Of a DNA stretch of 64,000 nt, positions 1 through 10,800 are shown piece after piece. The DNA comes from Lumbricus terrestris (Eukaryota > Annelida > Clitellata > Crassiclitellata > Lumbricidae). The position numbers and the translations under genes are program-made. Position 1 is the first letter of the stretch. Each line of letters starts with the position of its first letter. The notes beneath the pieces are model-generated. The model had not been told where the DNA came from and ran no database searches. It saw only the letters and a list, made by a program, of their open reading frames with translations. The stretch spans positions 29,683,677 through 29,747,676 of the forward strand of contig OX457046.1 of the NCBI GenBank assembly GCA_949752735.1, read 5' to 3'.

Positions 1-345
1 AAAGAACGGGCTATCGACGGTCATATATACAGAGGTCAAGAAAATGAAATCGCTATAGCATTTCGTTCAAGATTATGCTATGCTGACGGAGAGTTTTGAT
101 TTTATTTATATAGCACCTCTTTGAAGAGTCCACATAAAAATGATTTACACTGTATAAAAGTATATACGTTGCGTTGCTTAAGCGAGAATATTGAACGAAT
201 GCTAACGATATCAAATGAAAATGAAAGTTATTTATTTCTTGGTTAACTGCTTAATGCGGGTGTCGTATTGGAATGTTAAAGTAAAGAATACACACGGTCT
301 AGCGGGCTTCATGAGTCTAGTAGACCTATAGATTCCAATTGGTAA
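1..345. other. No recognised feature
   Basis: AT-rich sequence up to the first MITE. I see no exon or repeat that can be supported. Confidence 0.5.
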
Positions 346-749
346 GGGGCCGTCCATAAAGTACGTCACGCTCCAGGGGGAGGGGTGTAAGAAAGTGTGA
401 CAGTTTGTGACAGGGGGAGTGGGGGTCAGGCCATGTGTAACGTCACACATTTATTTTTAAATTTTTTTTATTTTATTTTTTTCTTAGTACCTAAAATCCG
501 ACCCGACCCGGCTAGGCGTGTCTAAAACCCGGCCTGGCGGGATAAAAGTTGTTTAGGGACACACGACACTATCAGAGGAATTCGGGATAGTATCCTAGGG
601 TTTAGAGGGTTAGGTAAATGGTTATGTTTTTAAATTTTTTGTTCGAAAGTGTGACGTACTTTAGGGGGGGTCCGAGATTTGTGACAGTTTGTGACAGGGG
701 TGGGTCAAAAATGGTCAAAAATAGCGTGACGTACTTTATGGACGGCCCC
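346..749. mobile_element. Harbinger-like MITE with TAA target duplication
   Basis: The element begins ggggccgtccataaagtacg and ends with the inverted complement, giving terminal inverted repeats of about 26 bp. It is flanked by taa at 343-345 and taa at 750-752. A 3-bp TWA duplication is typical of PIF/Harbinger. Inside, the motif ttgtgacagtttgtgacagg occurs twice in direct orientation near the two ends. No coding capacity is visible, so it is non-autonomous. The superfamily is inferred from the duplication length only. Confidence 0.75.
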
Positions 750-1309
750 TAAACTGAGCCTAGTAAGCCCATGTACCATAAGCCTATAGTATAGGTCTGT
801 CGAGCTTAATAGGCCAACTGAATCTATTGATGGCCGAAGTCTAATTTGAGACTGCTGAGTATATTGTCTGTATACCAGGTCCAATGCATGTATACCAAAT
901 CGATATAGGCCTATATATATATATACCTTCATGGGCCTCTCTTAATAGGTCTACTGAGCCTAATATGTTTAAGTACAGCAGTCCCAGGGGCGTTGCCATC
1001 GATCCCAAGAAACAGTAAGGCTTATCTTTCTCTGATATCGCTCAAATTTTTCTTTTTCCCCTTGGAGATAGGCCTATTGCAAAAAAGTCAATGCGATAAA
1101 ACATCGGAAACTAACCTAACCCACACAGCCTCAATCGCCCAACCAATTCCCAACACCCACATACTTATTCACCCATCCAAACCCTCACCACCTCCTTAAG
1201 CATCAGTGCATGCATGAGCTAAGGATCATGCAGTGGCACGCACACACTCGCGCGCTTACATGTACATGTACATAAAACGCGCAAAACAAACATGAGCACA
1301 AGTGTGAGA
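750..1309. other. No recognised gene
   Basis: Unique-looking sequence with several copies of the taggcctat-type octamer that recurs across the window. No supported exon. Confidence 0.5.
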
Positions 1310-1635
1310 GAGACGGTCAGATAGGCAGAGATATACAGATAGAGTGACAGAGAGCCAGACAGAGACAGAGAGACAGACCGAGAGATGGAGAGACAGAGAC
1401 AGAGACAGAGAGACAGAGATAGACCGAGAGATGGAGAGAGATACAGAGACAGAGAGACAGGGAGAGACACAGAGAGACAGAGACAGAGACAGAGACAGAG
1501 ACAGAGACAGAGACAGGGAGAGACAGAGACAGACCGAGAGATGGAGAGACAGAGACATAGACAGAGAGAGACAGAGAGAGCGACAGAGAGAAAATGTGAA
1601 AGAGAGAAAGGTAGAAAGAGAGAGGCAGTCATAAA
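1310..1635. repeat. AGAGAC/AGAGAG polypurine microsatellite
   Basis: Imperfect 6-bp periodic array of agagac and agagag. It produces false open frames rich in Arg/Asp/Glu on + and Leu/Ser on -. Confidence 0.95.
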
Positions 1636-1639
1636 GGTA

Positions 1640-2072
1640 ATTATCGTGATTGACATTTTGGGTAGGCAGCATAAAGACGAAAAGAAAACCGAAAACGATT
1701 AGAGATCAAATGGTTGCCGAAAAAGAAAGCGCAAAGAAAACAAATAAAAAGTCAGAAACCATTAGAAGCCAATCGAAAACGACGAAAAGCACAAGGAAGA
1801 TGGGAAAACTACCGAAACGAATGGAAATTTTAAAAAAACTAATGTAAAGCCAGCTTGAAAATCAGATAGAAAAAAATGTAATTAGGCCTATTGCTACGCT
1901 AGCGAACATGATAAGAAGACCAAACATGATAACATGATAATAATCCGCGCCTCAGATTCACACTAAGGTGTGACCTTGCGCGCGTAATAAATTTATTGTA
2001 ATAATAATAAAATATGATAACATGATAAGAAGATCAAAACACCATAAAAAACTAAGTATCCGATTACAAAGT
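1640..2072. other. No recognised gene
   Basis: AT-rich, with the phrase aacatgataagaaga repeated at about 1905 and 2020. Nothing else is supported. Confidence 0.4.
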
Positions 2073-2825
2073 CAAGGCCGTAACTAGGGGGTGTTTCGGT
2101 GTTTGAACACCCGCGAAACGCAAAATTGTAGAAATATATAAAATATGATGCATTTACTGGCACGTAATGCAAGTGAAAGCTGGTTTACACATGAAAAGGC
2201 TGTTCAAAGTGTATATTATACATAAAGAACAACCACTGCGAGGTGGAAAGACGAGGGAAGCTACCACCTTATTTTCCCAATCAGCAACATGGACAGTTAA
2301 TACAGGGTACAATTTCGGGAGCAAGGGCAAGGGGAAGACCGAGGATGGGATGGATAGCTAACATCATCGCGTGGATGGAACTACCATTCGAGAGGATACT
2401 GAAGGAGACGGAGGACAGGAAAAAGTGGCGAAAGCATGTCCATGAAGCGACCAACCCTCGAATCGAGGATGGTTAAAGACAAGACAAGACAATGCAAGTC
2501 TACAGTGTGCAATGTAGGCTATTGGCCGCTCAGAATCCGCAGAAGATCGCCATTTTAACAGAAGAAAAAACATGAAATTATATCTTTTTACGCCGCAGTG
2601 AACGGTTTTCCGAGGAAAAATCCGACGAAAACATGTGATGACTTTTAAAAAGGTAATCAGAAATTTCGACGACAAAAAAAGGTCGTCAGAAAATATGGCC
2701 GATAAAAAGTAGATTTTCCGGCCGCAACGTGCGTGTAGACTCTTACTCACCTAAAAATTTACCCGTAAGCTTACAACCCTGATAAACACCCCTACCCTGC
2801 AGATAAAGTCCTGGCTATGGCCTTG
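2073..2825. mobile_element. Non-autonomous hAT-like element, family 1
   Basis: The left end caaggccgtaactagg pairs with the right end cctggctatggccttg. It is flanked by tacaaagt (2065-2072) and tacaaagc (2826-2833), which is 7 of 8 matching. The 8-bp duplication and terminal CA..TG indicate the hAT superfamily. It shares terminal sequence with the element at 7026-7350. It carries a LINE fragment and has no transposase. Its right end lies only 15 bp from the mariner element. Confidence 0.7.
2160..2495 (+). pseudogene. LINE reverse-transcriptase C-terminal fragment, nested
   Basis: The + frame reads a typical LINE ORF2 tail, with motifs GRPRMGW, then TEDRKKWR and a stop near 2474, followed by a short (aagac)n tail. 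The order GRPR..W, DRxxWR, stop, short tandem tail is characteristic of the 3' end of several non-LTR retrotransposon clades. Only the C-terminus remains and no catalytic FADD box is present. It sits inside the hAT-like element at 2073-2825. Confidence 0.65.
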
Positions 2826-2840
2826 TACAAAGCGAATATA

Positions 2841-4434
2841 CAGGGTGGGCCAGCATAAATGTCCCGACTTTGCACGCGTATAGCTTCGCCAATTTTTAAC
2901 ATTTATTTATGCTTAATACATCAAATTAAAGGTATTTCACTCTAGTATTAAGACACGAACACAATTTTATTGTATCTTTAGCCTACGTGGTGTAAATCGT
3001 GACGTAACCAAAACCATCGTTTTTCTCAGTAATTAGCTACTAAGTTTCTCTAACAGCGACTGCACAAGAAATTAAACCATCGGGGTCTACAGCCAAAACG
3101 TTGTTCTGCACTGCAGCTTTGATCACTACTTAAGAGCGCTAGTCTATTGCAGTATTTTCTAATCAAATGAGTATTCAATATGTCTACCACGTGCTGCAAC
3201 AACAGCAGCTATGCGACGAGACCATTGGTCAATCGCTCCGTCAATGAACTGCTGACTGATATCTGACCAGCAGCTAACAATAACCTCTTTGAGATGCTCA
3301 ATGTTACGGATCTTCTGTCGATACACGAGTTGCTGCAAATATCCCCAGATCGAATAATCTACAGGATTAAGATCTGGGCTATTGGGGGGCCAATTGTTGG
3401 GCTCGATGAACTCCGGAATGTTTTCAGTCAAGTAAGCGACGGTGTAATGTGATCGGTGCGCAGGTGCACCGTCCTGTTGAAAGATGTAATCGTCACCGGA
3501 CCGACGACGGATGTCAGGTAATAATCCATTCTCCAGAACTTCCTGACAATAGTAAACACTGTTCACTTTAGCTCGCGGTGTTACAAAAAACGGCTTCGTT
3601 TTACCCAGCTTCGAAACGGCAACAGAAACCATGACACTTTGCGAGAAATGTTTTCTCCCCTTCAGCAGCCGACCAGGTGTCACATCTCGTTTTCTACTCA
3701 CACGAGCATAGACACGATCATTTTGGGTGTTTGTAGGAGTTTGTACCGTGAATATTTTCTCATCGCTAAACCATGTCCTTTCAATTTTATCAACAGTCAT
3801 ACGATGTTTCAAACGTCTGCATGCTTCCAGCCGTTTCTTTGCGTCAGCGTCGGAGAGCTGTTGGACTTCACGTCGGCGAAATATCTTCAACTTTAGATCA
3901 TCTTTTGCAATACGGCGCACGGTGGTTCTGGAAAGGCCTATTTCGCGTTGAATTTCCCGAGGAGATTTGCTAGTACCAGGGTCATCGTCTTGACTGCAAA
4001 TTAACTCTGACACACGAGCAATGTTAGCGGGTGTGCGAGCCGTTCGTACCGATTCACGTGTTTTGCGACTCGAAGTACCTGTTTGATCAATTTTTCTAAT
4101 CAGACGATTCAACGTGCGTGTATTCCATCCTCTGTTAGGAAACTCATTAATCATTTGAAATGAATTGAGTCCCTTATCAGTTCGTAAAATTCGGATCAAA
4201 ACACGGTCGTCTTCTGTCAACGGCGCCATATTTTCGTAGCTAATGACGTCAAAATACGGTGGCTAAGGCTGTTCCAAACATTTCATTAAAACTCAAACTA
4301 GTACCAGTTTGACTTTTTTAGAGCTAATACTAGAGTGAAATACCTTTAATTTGATGCATTAAGCATAAATAAATGTTAAAAATTGGCGAAGTTATACGCG
4401 TGCAAAGTCGGGACATTTATGCTGGCCCACCCTG
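2841..4434 (-). mobile_element. Complete IS630/Tc1/mariner element, DD37D type
   Basis: The terminal inverted repeats are about 112 bp, begin cagggtgggccagcataaat, and differ at only two positions that I can see. The element is bounded by TA at 2839-2840 and TA at 4435-4436, the expected duplicated target. It contains one open transposase gene on the minus strand. Near-identical ends and an unbroken gene suggest recent insertion. Confidence 0.93.
3159..4229 (-). CDS. Mariner-superfamily transposase (DD37D, maT-like)
   Basis: This 356-residue protein would catalyse cut-and-paste transposition at TA sites. The N-terminal part carries two helix-turn-helix-like segments (about residues 5-47 and 88-110) expected to bind the terminal repeats. 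The catalytic triad is visible as D156 in WFSDEKIF, D253 in FQQDGAPAH and D291 in SPDLNPVDY. The 37 residues between the second and third Asp give the DD37D signature of the maT group, rather than DD34D of classical mariner. The length is normal for the family and no frameshift or stop is seen. The start ATG lies at 4227-4229, about 205 bp inside the right terminus. Activity is plausible but not shown. Confidence 0.93.
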   Translation of the reverse strand: MAPLTEDDRVLIRILRTDKGLNSFQMINEFPNRGWNTRTLNRLIRKIDQTGTSSRKTRESVRTARTPANIARVSELICSQDDDPGTSKSPREIQREIGLSRTTVRRIAKDDLKLKIFRRREVQQLSDADAKKRLEACRRLKHRMTVDKIERTWFSDEKIFTVQTPTNTQNDRVYARVSRKRDVTPGRLLKGRKHFSQSVMVSVAVSKLGKTKPFFVTPRAKVNSVYYCQEVLENGLLPDIRRRSGDDYIFQQDGAPAHRSHYTVAYLTENIPEFIEPNNWPPNSPDLNPVDYSIWGYLQQLVYRQKIRNIEHLKEVIVSCWSDISQQFIDGAIDQWSRRIAAVVAARGRHIEYSFD

Positions 4435-4496
4435 TAGAATGGAAGAATGGAAACAGAAACATTAAAGAACTGTATTATGCCAAACTACTCTATGTC

Positions 4497-4562
4497 TAAA
4501 GCAACGGCCTCGTTGCCATAAGCAACGGCCTTGTTGCCATAAGCAACGGCCTTGTTGCCATA
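4497..4562. repeat. 21-bp tandem repeat, three copies
   Basis: The unit is taagcaacggccttgttgcca, internally palindromic around gcaac..gttgc. Confidence 0.85.
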
Positions 4563-4689
4563 GGCCTAATTGATATAATCATGGCTCATTGCTTGAGTCT
4601 TATGATTTTATCACGGACATCAATCTTCAACTACCGATTGAATCGGGAACAGCATTTTATTCACTAGGTGTCACCAGCAGCTGACAAAG

Positions 4690-4965
4690 ACTGAAAAGCG
4701 AAGCAATGTGGCTGGAGAATGCCGCCTGTTATTCGTGCCTTGAACAACAAATCACCACTGGTCCACTCTCTCTTGACCGCCGGTCACAAGTCATCTCAAG
4801 TTCTCCAACCGACTCATTTCCAACACAGCATCACGTCTTTGGAATGATCTGTCTCCTGAATTTCGATCGTTTTCAGTTCCTCCACCATCATTAGGCCTAC
4901 TTACTAGAAGCCTACACGCAGTGACGAGTATTATTATGTGTTGAGGAAAATAAAGGAACTTGAAC
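4690..4965 (+). pseudogene. LINE 3' fragment (RLWNDL motif)
   Basis: A + frame near 4828 reads RLWNDLSPEFRSF, the conserved tail of CR1/L2/Jockey-type ORF2 proteins. The upstream segment (tctcttgaccgccggtcaca) is shared with the fragment at 25299-25560. It ends with aataaag and a (ttgaac)n tail at about 4950-4975. It is frame-broken and non-functional. Confidence 0.65.
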
Positions 4966-4974
4966 TTGAACTTA

Positions 4975-5060
4975 AGAATTTATATAGCGCCCCTTAAAGA
5001 TCCTACTCAGAGGCGCTGTTGGTAACTCCGTGTGTATCGTTTACAGTATAGAATTAATTC
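4975..5060 (-). repeat. LINE/SINE 3' tail fragment
   Basis: The phrase tatagcgccccttaaagatcctactcagaggcgct matches, in reverse, the tail shared by LINE ends and SINE-A in this window. Only the tail is present. Confidence 0.6.
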
Positions 5061-5879
5061 CGTTTCCGTCCTTTTCTTATAGTTCTAACTGGAGTGCACC
5101 AGCGAACCTTTCACTCCCCTGCACAATTCCTCTTCACTTCGAAACCAGTCATTTGTCGTCTTCGAAACCCTTCATCCACATAACTATCCGGACGATGAAC
5201 CCTCTACTGTCTGTCAGTCCAGTGTCCGTTGCATGACCAGTAAATTCCTTTAATCCATGCGAAGCTGGTGTCTCCTAACAACTCCATAGTGCTGCCAATT
5301 TGTCAATGTCAACCGTTGTAAACAAGGGCAAGAAAACTTCTCTACGGTAGAACTGCTGTCATATTTCTATGATATAATTATCTCAATGCACTGTCTGCCC
5401 TAATGCAAGCGTCTCTGGTCTATGGGCTATATCTATGGTCTGCATCTAAGATGTCCGTTCTTTTTTCTTTCCCCTAATTTCCGTAGATTGGAACGCCATG
5501 TTGATAAATAAATCTAATATTTCAGGGCTTCTGAAGTTTTTAATTATTATGAGCAAGTGTTTCACAGGCTTGTGTTCAGTTTCGTGCACATAAAGGGCTT
5601 AAAGGCTCAGTTTTGCTGCATATAATCATTGCCCCTTCAAGATCTCTACTCAGAGTCGCTCCAACTCAGGTCTGACCAGAATAGAAAGACGGGTCACCAC
5701 AAGATCTATGTCTAGTGGTGACCCGTCAAAAGAGCGATTGACAAGATGGTGTTCATTGGTATGCCACGTTCCTGCGTCACATAGCGAGGCAGTTATTTCC
5801 AAAGTACTTGTATACTCTGGGTCTCGGACCGAGTTTAGGAGGTACGGGAGAATGAGAAGAGCATTCTCAGTCCAGCCAT
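5060..5879. other. Intergenic with a second LINE tail remnant
   Basis: Another tail remnant (ccttcaagatctctactcag) lies at about 5634. The rest shows nothing that I recognise. Confidence 0.45.
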
Positions 5880-6080
5880 CTATGTGACTCAGCCTACCTC
5901 AGCCTACAATGCCCTACATATGTATATGTGGCTCTCCATTCGCTTCCTCGGGACTCTGCTGGCTCTTTCTATCGTCTTCTTAAGGCTATTTTTTTAACCA
6001 GATCTGGGTTTGGGGCGACTCTGAGTAGAGATCTTGAAGTGGCGCTATATAAATTCATATGATTAATTAATTGATTGGCA
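5880..6080 (+). repeat. LINE 3' end with gcgctatataaattc tail
   Basis: Sequence ending ggggcgactctgagtagaga then gcgctatataaattc and (att)-rich repeats resembles CR1/L2-type 3' ends and matches other tails in the window. Coding sequence before it is degraded. Confidence 0.55.
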
Positions 6081-6190
6081 ACATTTTCGTGGAGCAATTC
6101 TCATGATATCAATTCCGACATGTTTAGGTGTCACAGACATACATAAGCCCTTGATTGAGTTCAGCTTTCCAATAAAGGGATTGGGCCTAA

Positions 6191-6444
6191 CAGTGGCGTA
6201 GCCAGGAATTTATGATGGAGGTTTTATGGGTTTTTTGTCTGGCCGGATACCCTTTCTGACACCAACCCAACAGTATTACAGTAAATAAAAAGGGAATAAA
6301 GTAACAAAGAGAATGAAGTAAGAAAAACAATTGTTACTACAAGCAATTGTTTTTTCTTATTTAAGTAGATAAATAACCTTTAAAAAACTTTGTTCCTAGG
6401 CCAATGGGGGTTTAACCCCCGAAACCCTCTTGTCTACGCCACTG
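6191..6444. mobile_element. hAT MITE, family 2 (254 bp)
   Basis: Ends are cagtggcgtagcc and gtctacgccactg. Flanks gggcctaa (6183-6190) and gagcctaa (6445-6452) match at 7 of 8. The same family recurs inverted at 52360-52617 and 59248-59499, sharing internal phrases such as gttgggttggtgtcagaaag. Confidence 0.88.
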
Positions 6445-7017
6445 GAGCCTAAGTTAGATATTTACACGCAACTGCTGTATCAGCGTTTACCTAAACTCGC
6501 ATGCTATAATTATAGTCATACGTACAACACTCTACTTGCAAAAGATTAAAATAGTGATACGCTCAACGTTCTTTGAAAGGTTTCAAATGATCCCACATTA
6601 AAGTACGTTGATAGTTTGATACGTACAACAAACATAAATTGAACGAGCAGTGGTAACAAAGGTTTAGACAACGAAGTGAGATATTCACAGGAACAAAACA
6701 CAAAATAATTTGTCTTTCTTAAAGAAATCATTTCGAAACGTTTTGTCCAGCGGTGACTTGTCGCTCCAAACTATCTTCAAACTGACCTATGGTATAGAAC
6801 TTTTGCAGTAAGAAATCTTACTGCCACTGTTATTTTAAAGTTTTCATGAATTGGGGAGGTCTTGGCATAATGGATAAAACTCTGGCGTTAAGTGTTTACG
6901 GTATACGGAATTCGAACCCCATAGGGTTCCCTGGACACACTCTTCCTACATTCCCTAGGTGGCATCTTAAGTACATAGAGCCTGGCATGGCTGCGACTTT
7001 GTGATTTACATGTATGT
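6445..7017. other. Intergenic with a tRNA-like segment
   Basis: Around 6860-6925 the phrases tggcataatgg and gaattcgaacc resemble pol III box A and box B, so a decayed tRNA-derived SINE is possible. I cannot fold a full cloverleaf, so no tRNA gene is called. Confidence 0.3.
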
Positions 7018-7025
7018 CTTCTGTG

Positions 7026-7350
7026 CAAGACAGTGGCCAGGATTTGATTTCTGGGGGTGTTTCTTCAGTTTCCCGTCCGAAAAACGGATGACTTTTTTAA
7101 ATCATCCGGCCGGAATCTTCAGAAAATGTCAGCAATTTCCCGTCCGAAAACAAACTGATTACCTTTTTTGTTATCCGGCTGAAATTTTCAGAAAATGTCA
7201 CCAATTCATTCTATTTTTTTACATTATTCATTTCATGGTTTTATTTCATGGTTTTTACATCATGTGCTAGTAAATGCAATCTATTATTTTTCACACTTTC
7301 CATTTCGGGGGTGTACAAACACCCCAAACACCGCCCTAGCTACGGCCTTG
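7026..7350. mobile_element. hAT MITE, family 1 (325 bp)
   Basis: Ends are caagacagtggccagg and ctagctacggccttg, with an exact 8-bp duplication cttctgtg at 7018-7025 and 7351-7358. The right end matches the family-1 element at 2073-2825. Confidence 0.9.
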
Positions 7351-7665
7351 CTTCTGTGATTAGTGCACTTGCGAATTGTTTTAATTGCATAACCTGTTCG
7401 TATTGTGCATAACTGTGTAGTACTCTAACCGGTTGCGGTCTGTCAAGCAGATTGCTGAATAAACGTGAATTATTATTAATACATTAACACTAGATAAAAT
7501 TCATTATTTCACGTTATAACCTGCAATTATCTCAATAATCAAGCGTTGCATCTGCAAAACTAACTGCATCAGAATCCTAAGTTAGTTATACTGTAGTTTA
7601 AAACTCGCGAACAACTTCAGTAAACAAAATTACACCGAACTTATTAATTTTTAGTAGGCCTATAC

Positions 7666-7824
7666 TTAGTGAAAGACCAGGTCTTCTGTACTGTCCAGCT
7701 GAGCCTCGGTCAGATCGTACTTCTTTGCTAGGTGATTCAATCCGCAGTCGGCGACCACCACCCTGGTGTTTGGAAAAGCGTTGTCGGGGTTTGTAGGAAC
7801 TTCACCAAGCGTCGACACCGTATT
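7666..7824 (-). CDS. Cyclophilin exon 4 (C-terminus and stop)
   Basis: Acceptor acgtgtttag. It encodes 52 residues including VVVADCG, the conserved last strand of cyclophilins, then a charged tail ending STEDLVFH and TAA at 7666-7668. Confidence 0.85.
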   Translation of the reverse strand, partial: NTVSTLGEVPTNPDNAFPNTRVVVADCGLNHLAKKYDLTEAQLDSTEDLVFH

Positions 7825-10800
7825 CTAAACACGTAAACAAGACACTATGATTATATTACTATGATTTGCCGTTTTTATAATTTATACGAAAGTTGTGCTT
7901 CTGGCTAGGTCTAGACGTTTATCGCCTGCCTGATTTGATATTTAAGTCTAATAGTCTATATTTCTATGAAGCTCCATCATTGCTTTGACACCAAACGTGC
8001 AGTTGTACACAAAATGTGCAGTTCTATATGGATCTGTGCAGTTGTAGAAGCACTTCTCTGCAGTAAAAACTAGTTAAAACGGCTATTATCCTGCGAGTGG
8101 AAGTAATCTACCATGGTGGATGGGAAGGCAAAAAAAGGGTTTGTGCAGTTCTAAAAATTCCTTACAAACAGCCCTGACACCAAAAGCATATAGTAGATGG
8201 TTAAAGAGCGCTGCAAAAATCATTTAAAAGGCAAAACGATTTCCAATTGGTCAGAGAATGGGACTGAGCCTTCTAAATGTTGAGCGTGTTATTTTTTTAT
8301 TGCTTTAAGAAGGCAGCATTAAGTCAATAAAAGAAGCAAAACAAGTGCAGACCCTTAGGTTTAAGCTATAGCTAAATAAATTTTAGCCGTGATCACCGTA
8401 TTTTGCCCTTACAGCAGTGGCGGTTCTAGACTTTTTAGACTGGGGGGGCTAAAAACTTCATTAGCCCCTCCCATCCCATAGATGTATATGTTCACACAGC
8501 TGAGTGTGTTGGCCCCCGTTGCCCGAGTCAGCAATCAATTCACATGAAAATTGATATTAGGCTATCTGGATGATATTCCCAGAGGCGTAGCAACCGCCCT
8601 CCGTACCCTCCGACCGAAGGGGGCCCCGCACGGAAAGGGGGCCCCTAAAAGTGGCAAAAAGTTAAGGTATAACCTGGGACTAATATTCTAGGTATAACTA
8701 GGTAGCTGACATTTATTGACGCTATTGCACATGTCATGTCAGTTTTATTGATAAAACCGTGAAGTACGGAATAGGGATTGCATGTACACTGTAGGCCTAT
8801 ACAATACAAACCCAGTATATTTCATGAAATAAATACCACGTTCCAGTTTCTGCATTGTAAAGGGCCCCGCCACCCCGGACATATATGTTCGGAGGGGGCC
8901 GCACTCTTTGTTGCTACGGCCCTGGATATTCCATAGGCCTATTAAAATAGAATGATTTATAAAGTATTTTTTTAATTAATGAAAAGAATGAATGAATAAA
9001 TGAATGAATGAATGAATAAGGTTTCCATTGCACAAAACATAATGTACTTGAGTTACAGTTACAACAATATACAACCAAGTACAGTGCAGCAGGTTCTGAG
9101 AAAGACTTATAGGCTACCTCATTCTATCCTTGAGGCTTATAATTAACACATCGAGGAAAAACGCATCATGTCCAACTTTTGTTTAAACCAATATTTTTTA
9201 ACTTTTCAAAAAGACAATACAAAAGGCTTAGGAGCAACAGTTGTTGCATGCCCTGCCAAAGGGTATCTAAAGAATGTTGTATGTCATCTTCTGAAGAATC
9301 CACAGAGCACAAAATTAACGTTTTATCATGTCCAACGTGTCTGCTGCACTGTACAGGTACTTTATTCATTATTTTAATTGTAACACATGTTTTAATCAAA
9401 TTACTCATGTCTAAATAAGTTTACAAACAAAATATCTCCAATTTATCTATTTGCAGGTTTGCAGAACACCTTTTCACCTATCAGGTTGCGAAAAAACAGC
9501 AGTATTTCTTTAAAATGATCTTTTAGTTTGTGATATCGCCATGTATAATAAAGATTTTGGGGAGTATAAGTGCTGTATGACAACTGATCTATCTACAGGT
9601 TCACAGAACACTTTTTTACCTGTCAGGTGTGCAAAAAGGACAGTAGTTTTTTATTTAAAATGATCTTTTGAATGTGCTATCTCCATGTAGTAAAGATTTT
9701 GTGAGAGTGCAAGTATTGTATGTCCTTTTTTAGGCTTCCTTGCAAAACTTGGTTTATATCATGTTATTCTCATGTCATATAATAGGCCCATAATATAATA
9801 TGAGTGTTCTGCTTATACCTTCTCACCTGTTTAATGATGTAGGCCTATTCAGTGACATAAGGAAAGTAGGTTAATGTAATTATCTTATATTTTCATATTA
9901 GCATCTGAAATTATAAATTCAGTTTTCCTGAAACCGATAAATTTACATTTAGTTGGAAAACCCTTGTGAAAAATACCCATGTCCCTAATTACATGTTCGC
10001 ATTTTCATGCTCTTGCTGAAATCTAACCATGACCTGGACCATTGTGTTTGCCCCTTCTGCAAAAGTGCCTGAGGGCGCTCATGTTTCAGGCAAATATATT
10101 CCTGTCAAACTGATAAAATCTCCCACGATTCATCCCATACAACGTAAATTCATTAGGCCATTTTACATACCTGATGTAGCATTATCATTGCAGTTGAAAA
10201 CTTCATCGCTTAAGTCAGCAGTTTTTCTCTTTTCAATTCTCACAATGAATTTGGCCATTTATAATGATGTACACATGTGCGTGCTCCAAACGTATTCTAG
10301 TACACACTGTCCAGCTTACACATATATACAGCGTATACACTGTTATAGTACACATTGGCTCTTATCTGGCCTGGCCTTGTCTGGCCATCTGTGTTGCTGA
10401 AGCTGGGGGCCAGCTGCCGCCCCGCTGTCATCGTGAGCTAAGTAAGGCTGAATTAAGTTGGTGTCACTACAGCATACAGGGTCATGAAGTGCTGGCGTAT
10501 GGCCTCATCTCGGCCGCTCAAGCCGTTATCTCTTCTTCACTTTCTTCTTGAACACCCCATGGGTCATTTGCAGTCGCAGGGCAGCTATTAGTATAGATAG
10601 ACATGTGCTTGTGTCTGAGCACTCTCATTGAAGCAACAGTGCAGGGGGTATGTGAAAAGTGATATTGCTGTGTACAGTACTAGAGCTTCACAGAACAGCA
10701 TCTAGGCTACGAAACATGCAGCAGATGAAAATCATCCATGTCAGTTGATCTATGGATAGTTGGCCACACCATTAGTGGATTACCATTAGAGGAGACCGTG

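Noticed and set aside
6857..6925. tRNA gene
   Set aside because: Box A- and B-like phrases are present, but I could not pair an acceptor stem; more likely a decayed SINE.
10029..10551. Possible hAT transposase in the 2.5-kb element
   Set aside because: Frames of 95-123 codons lack the hAT dimerisation motif or catalytic residues; the element is treated as non-autonomous.
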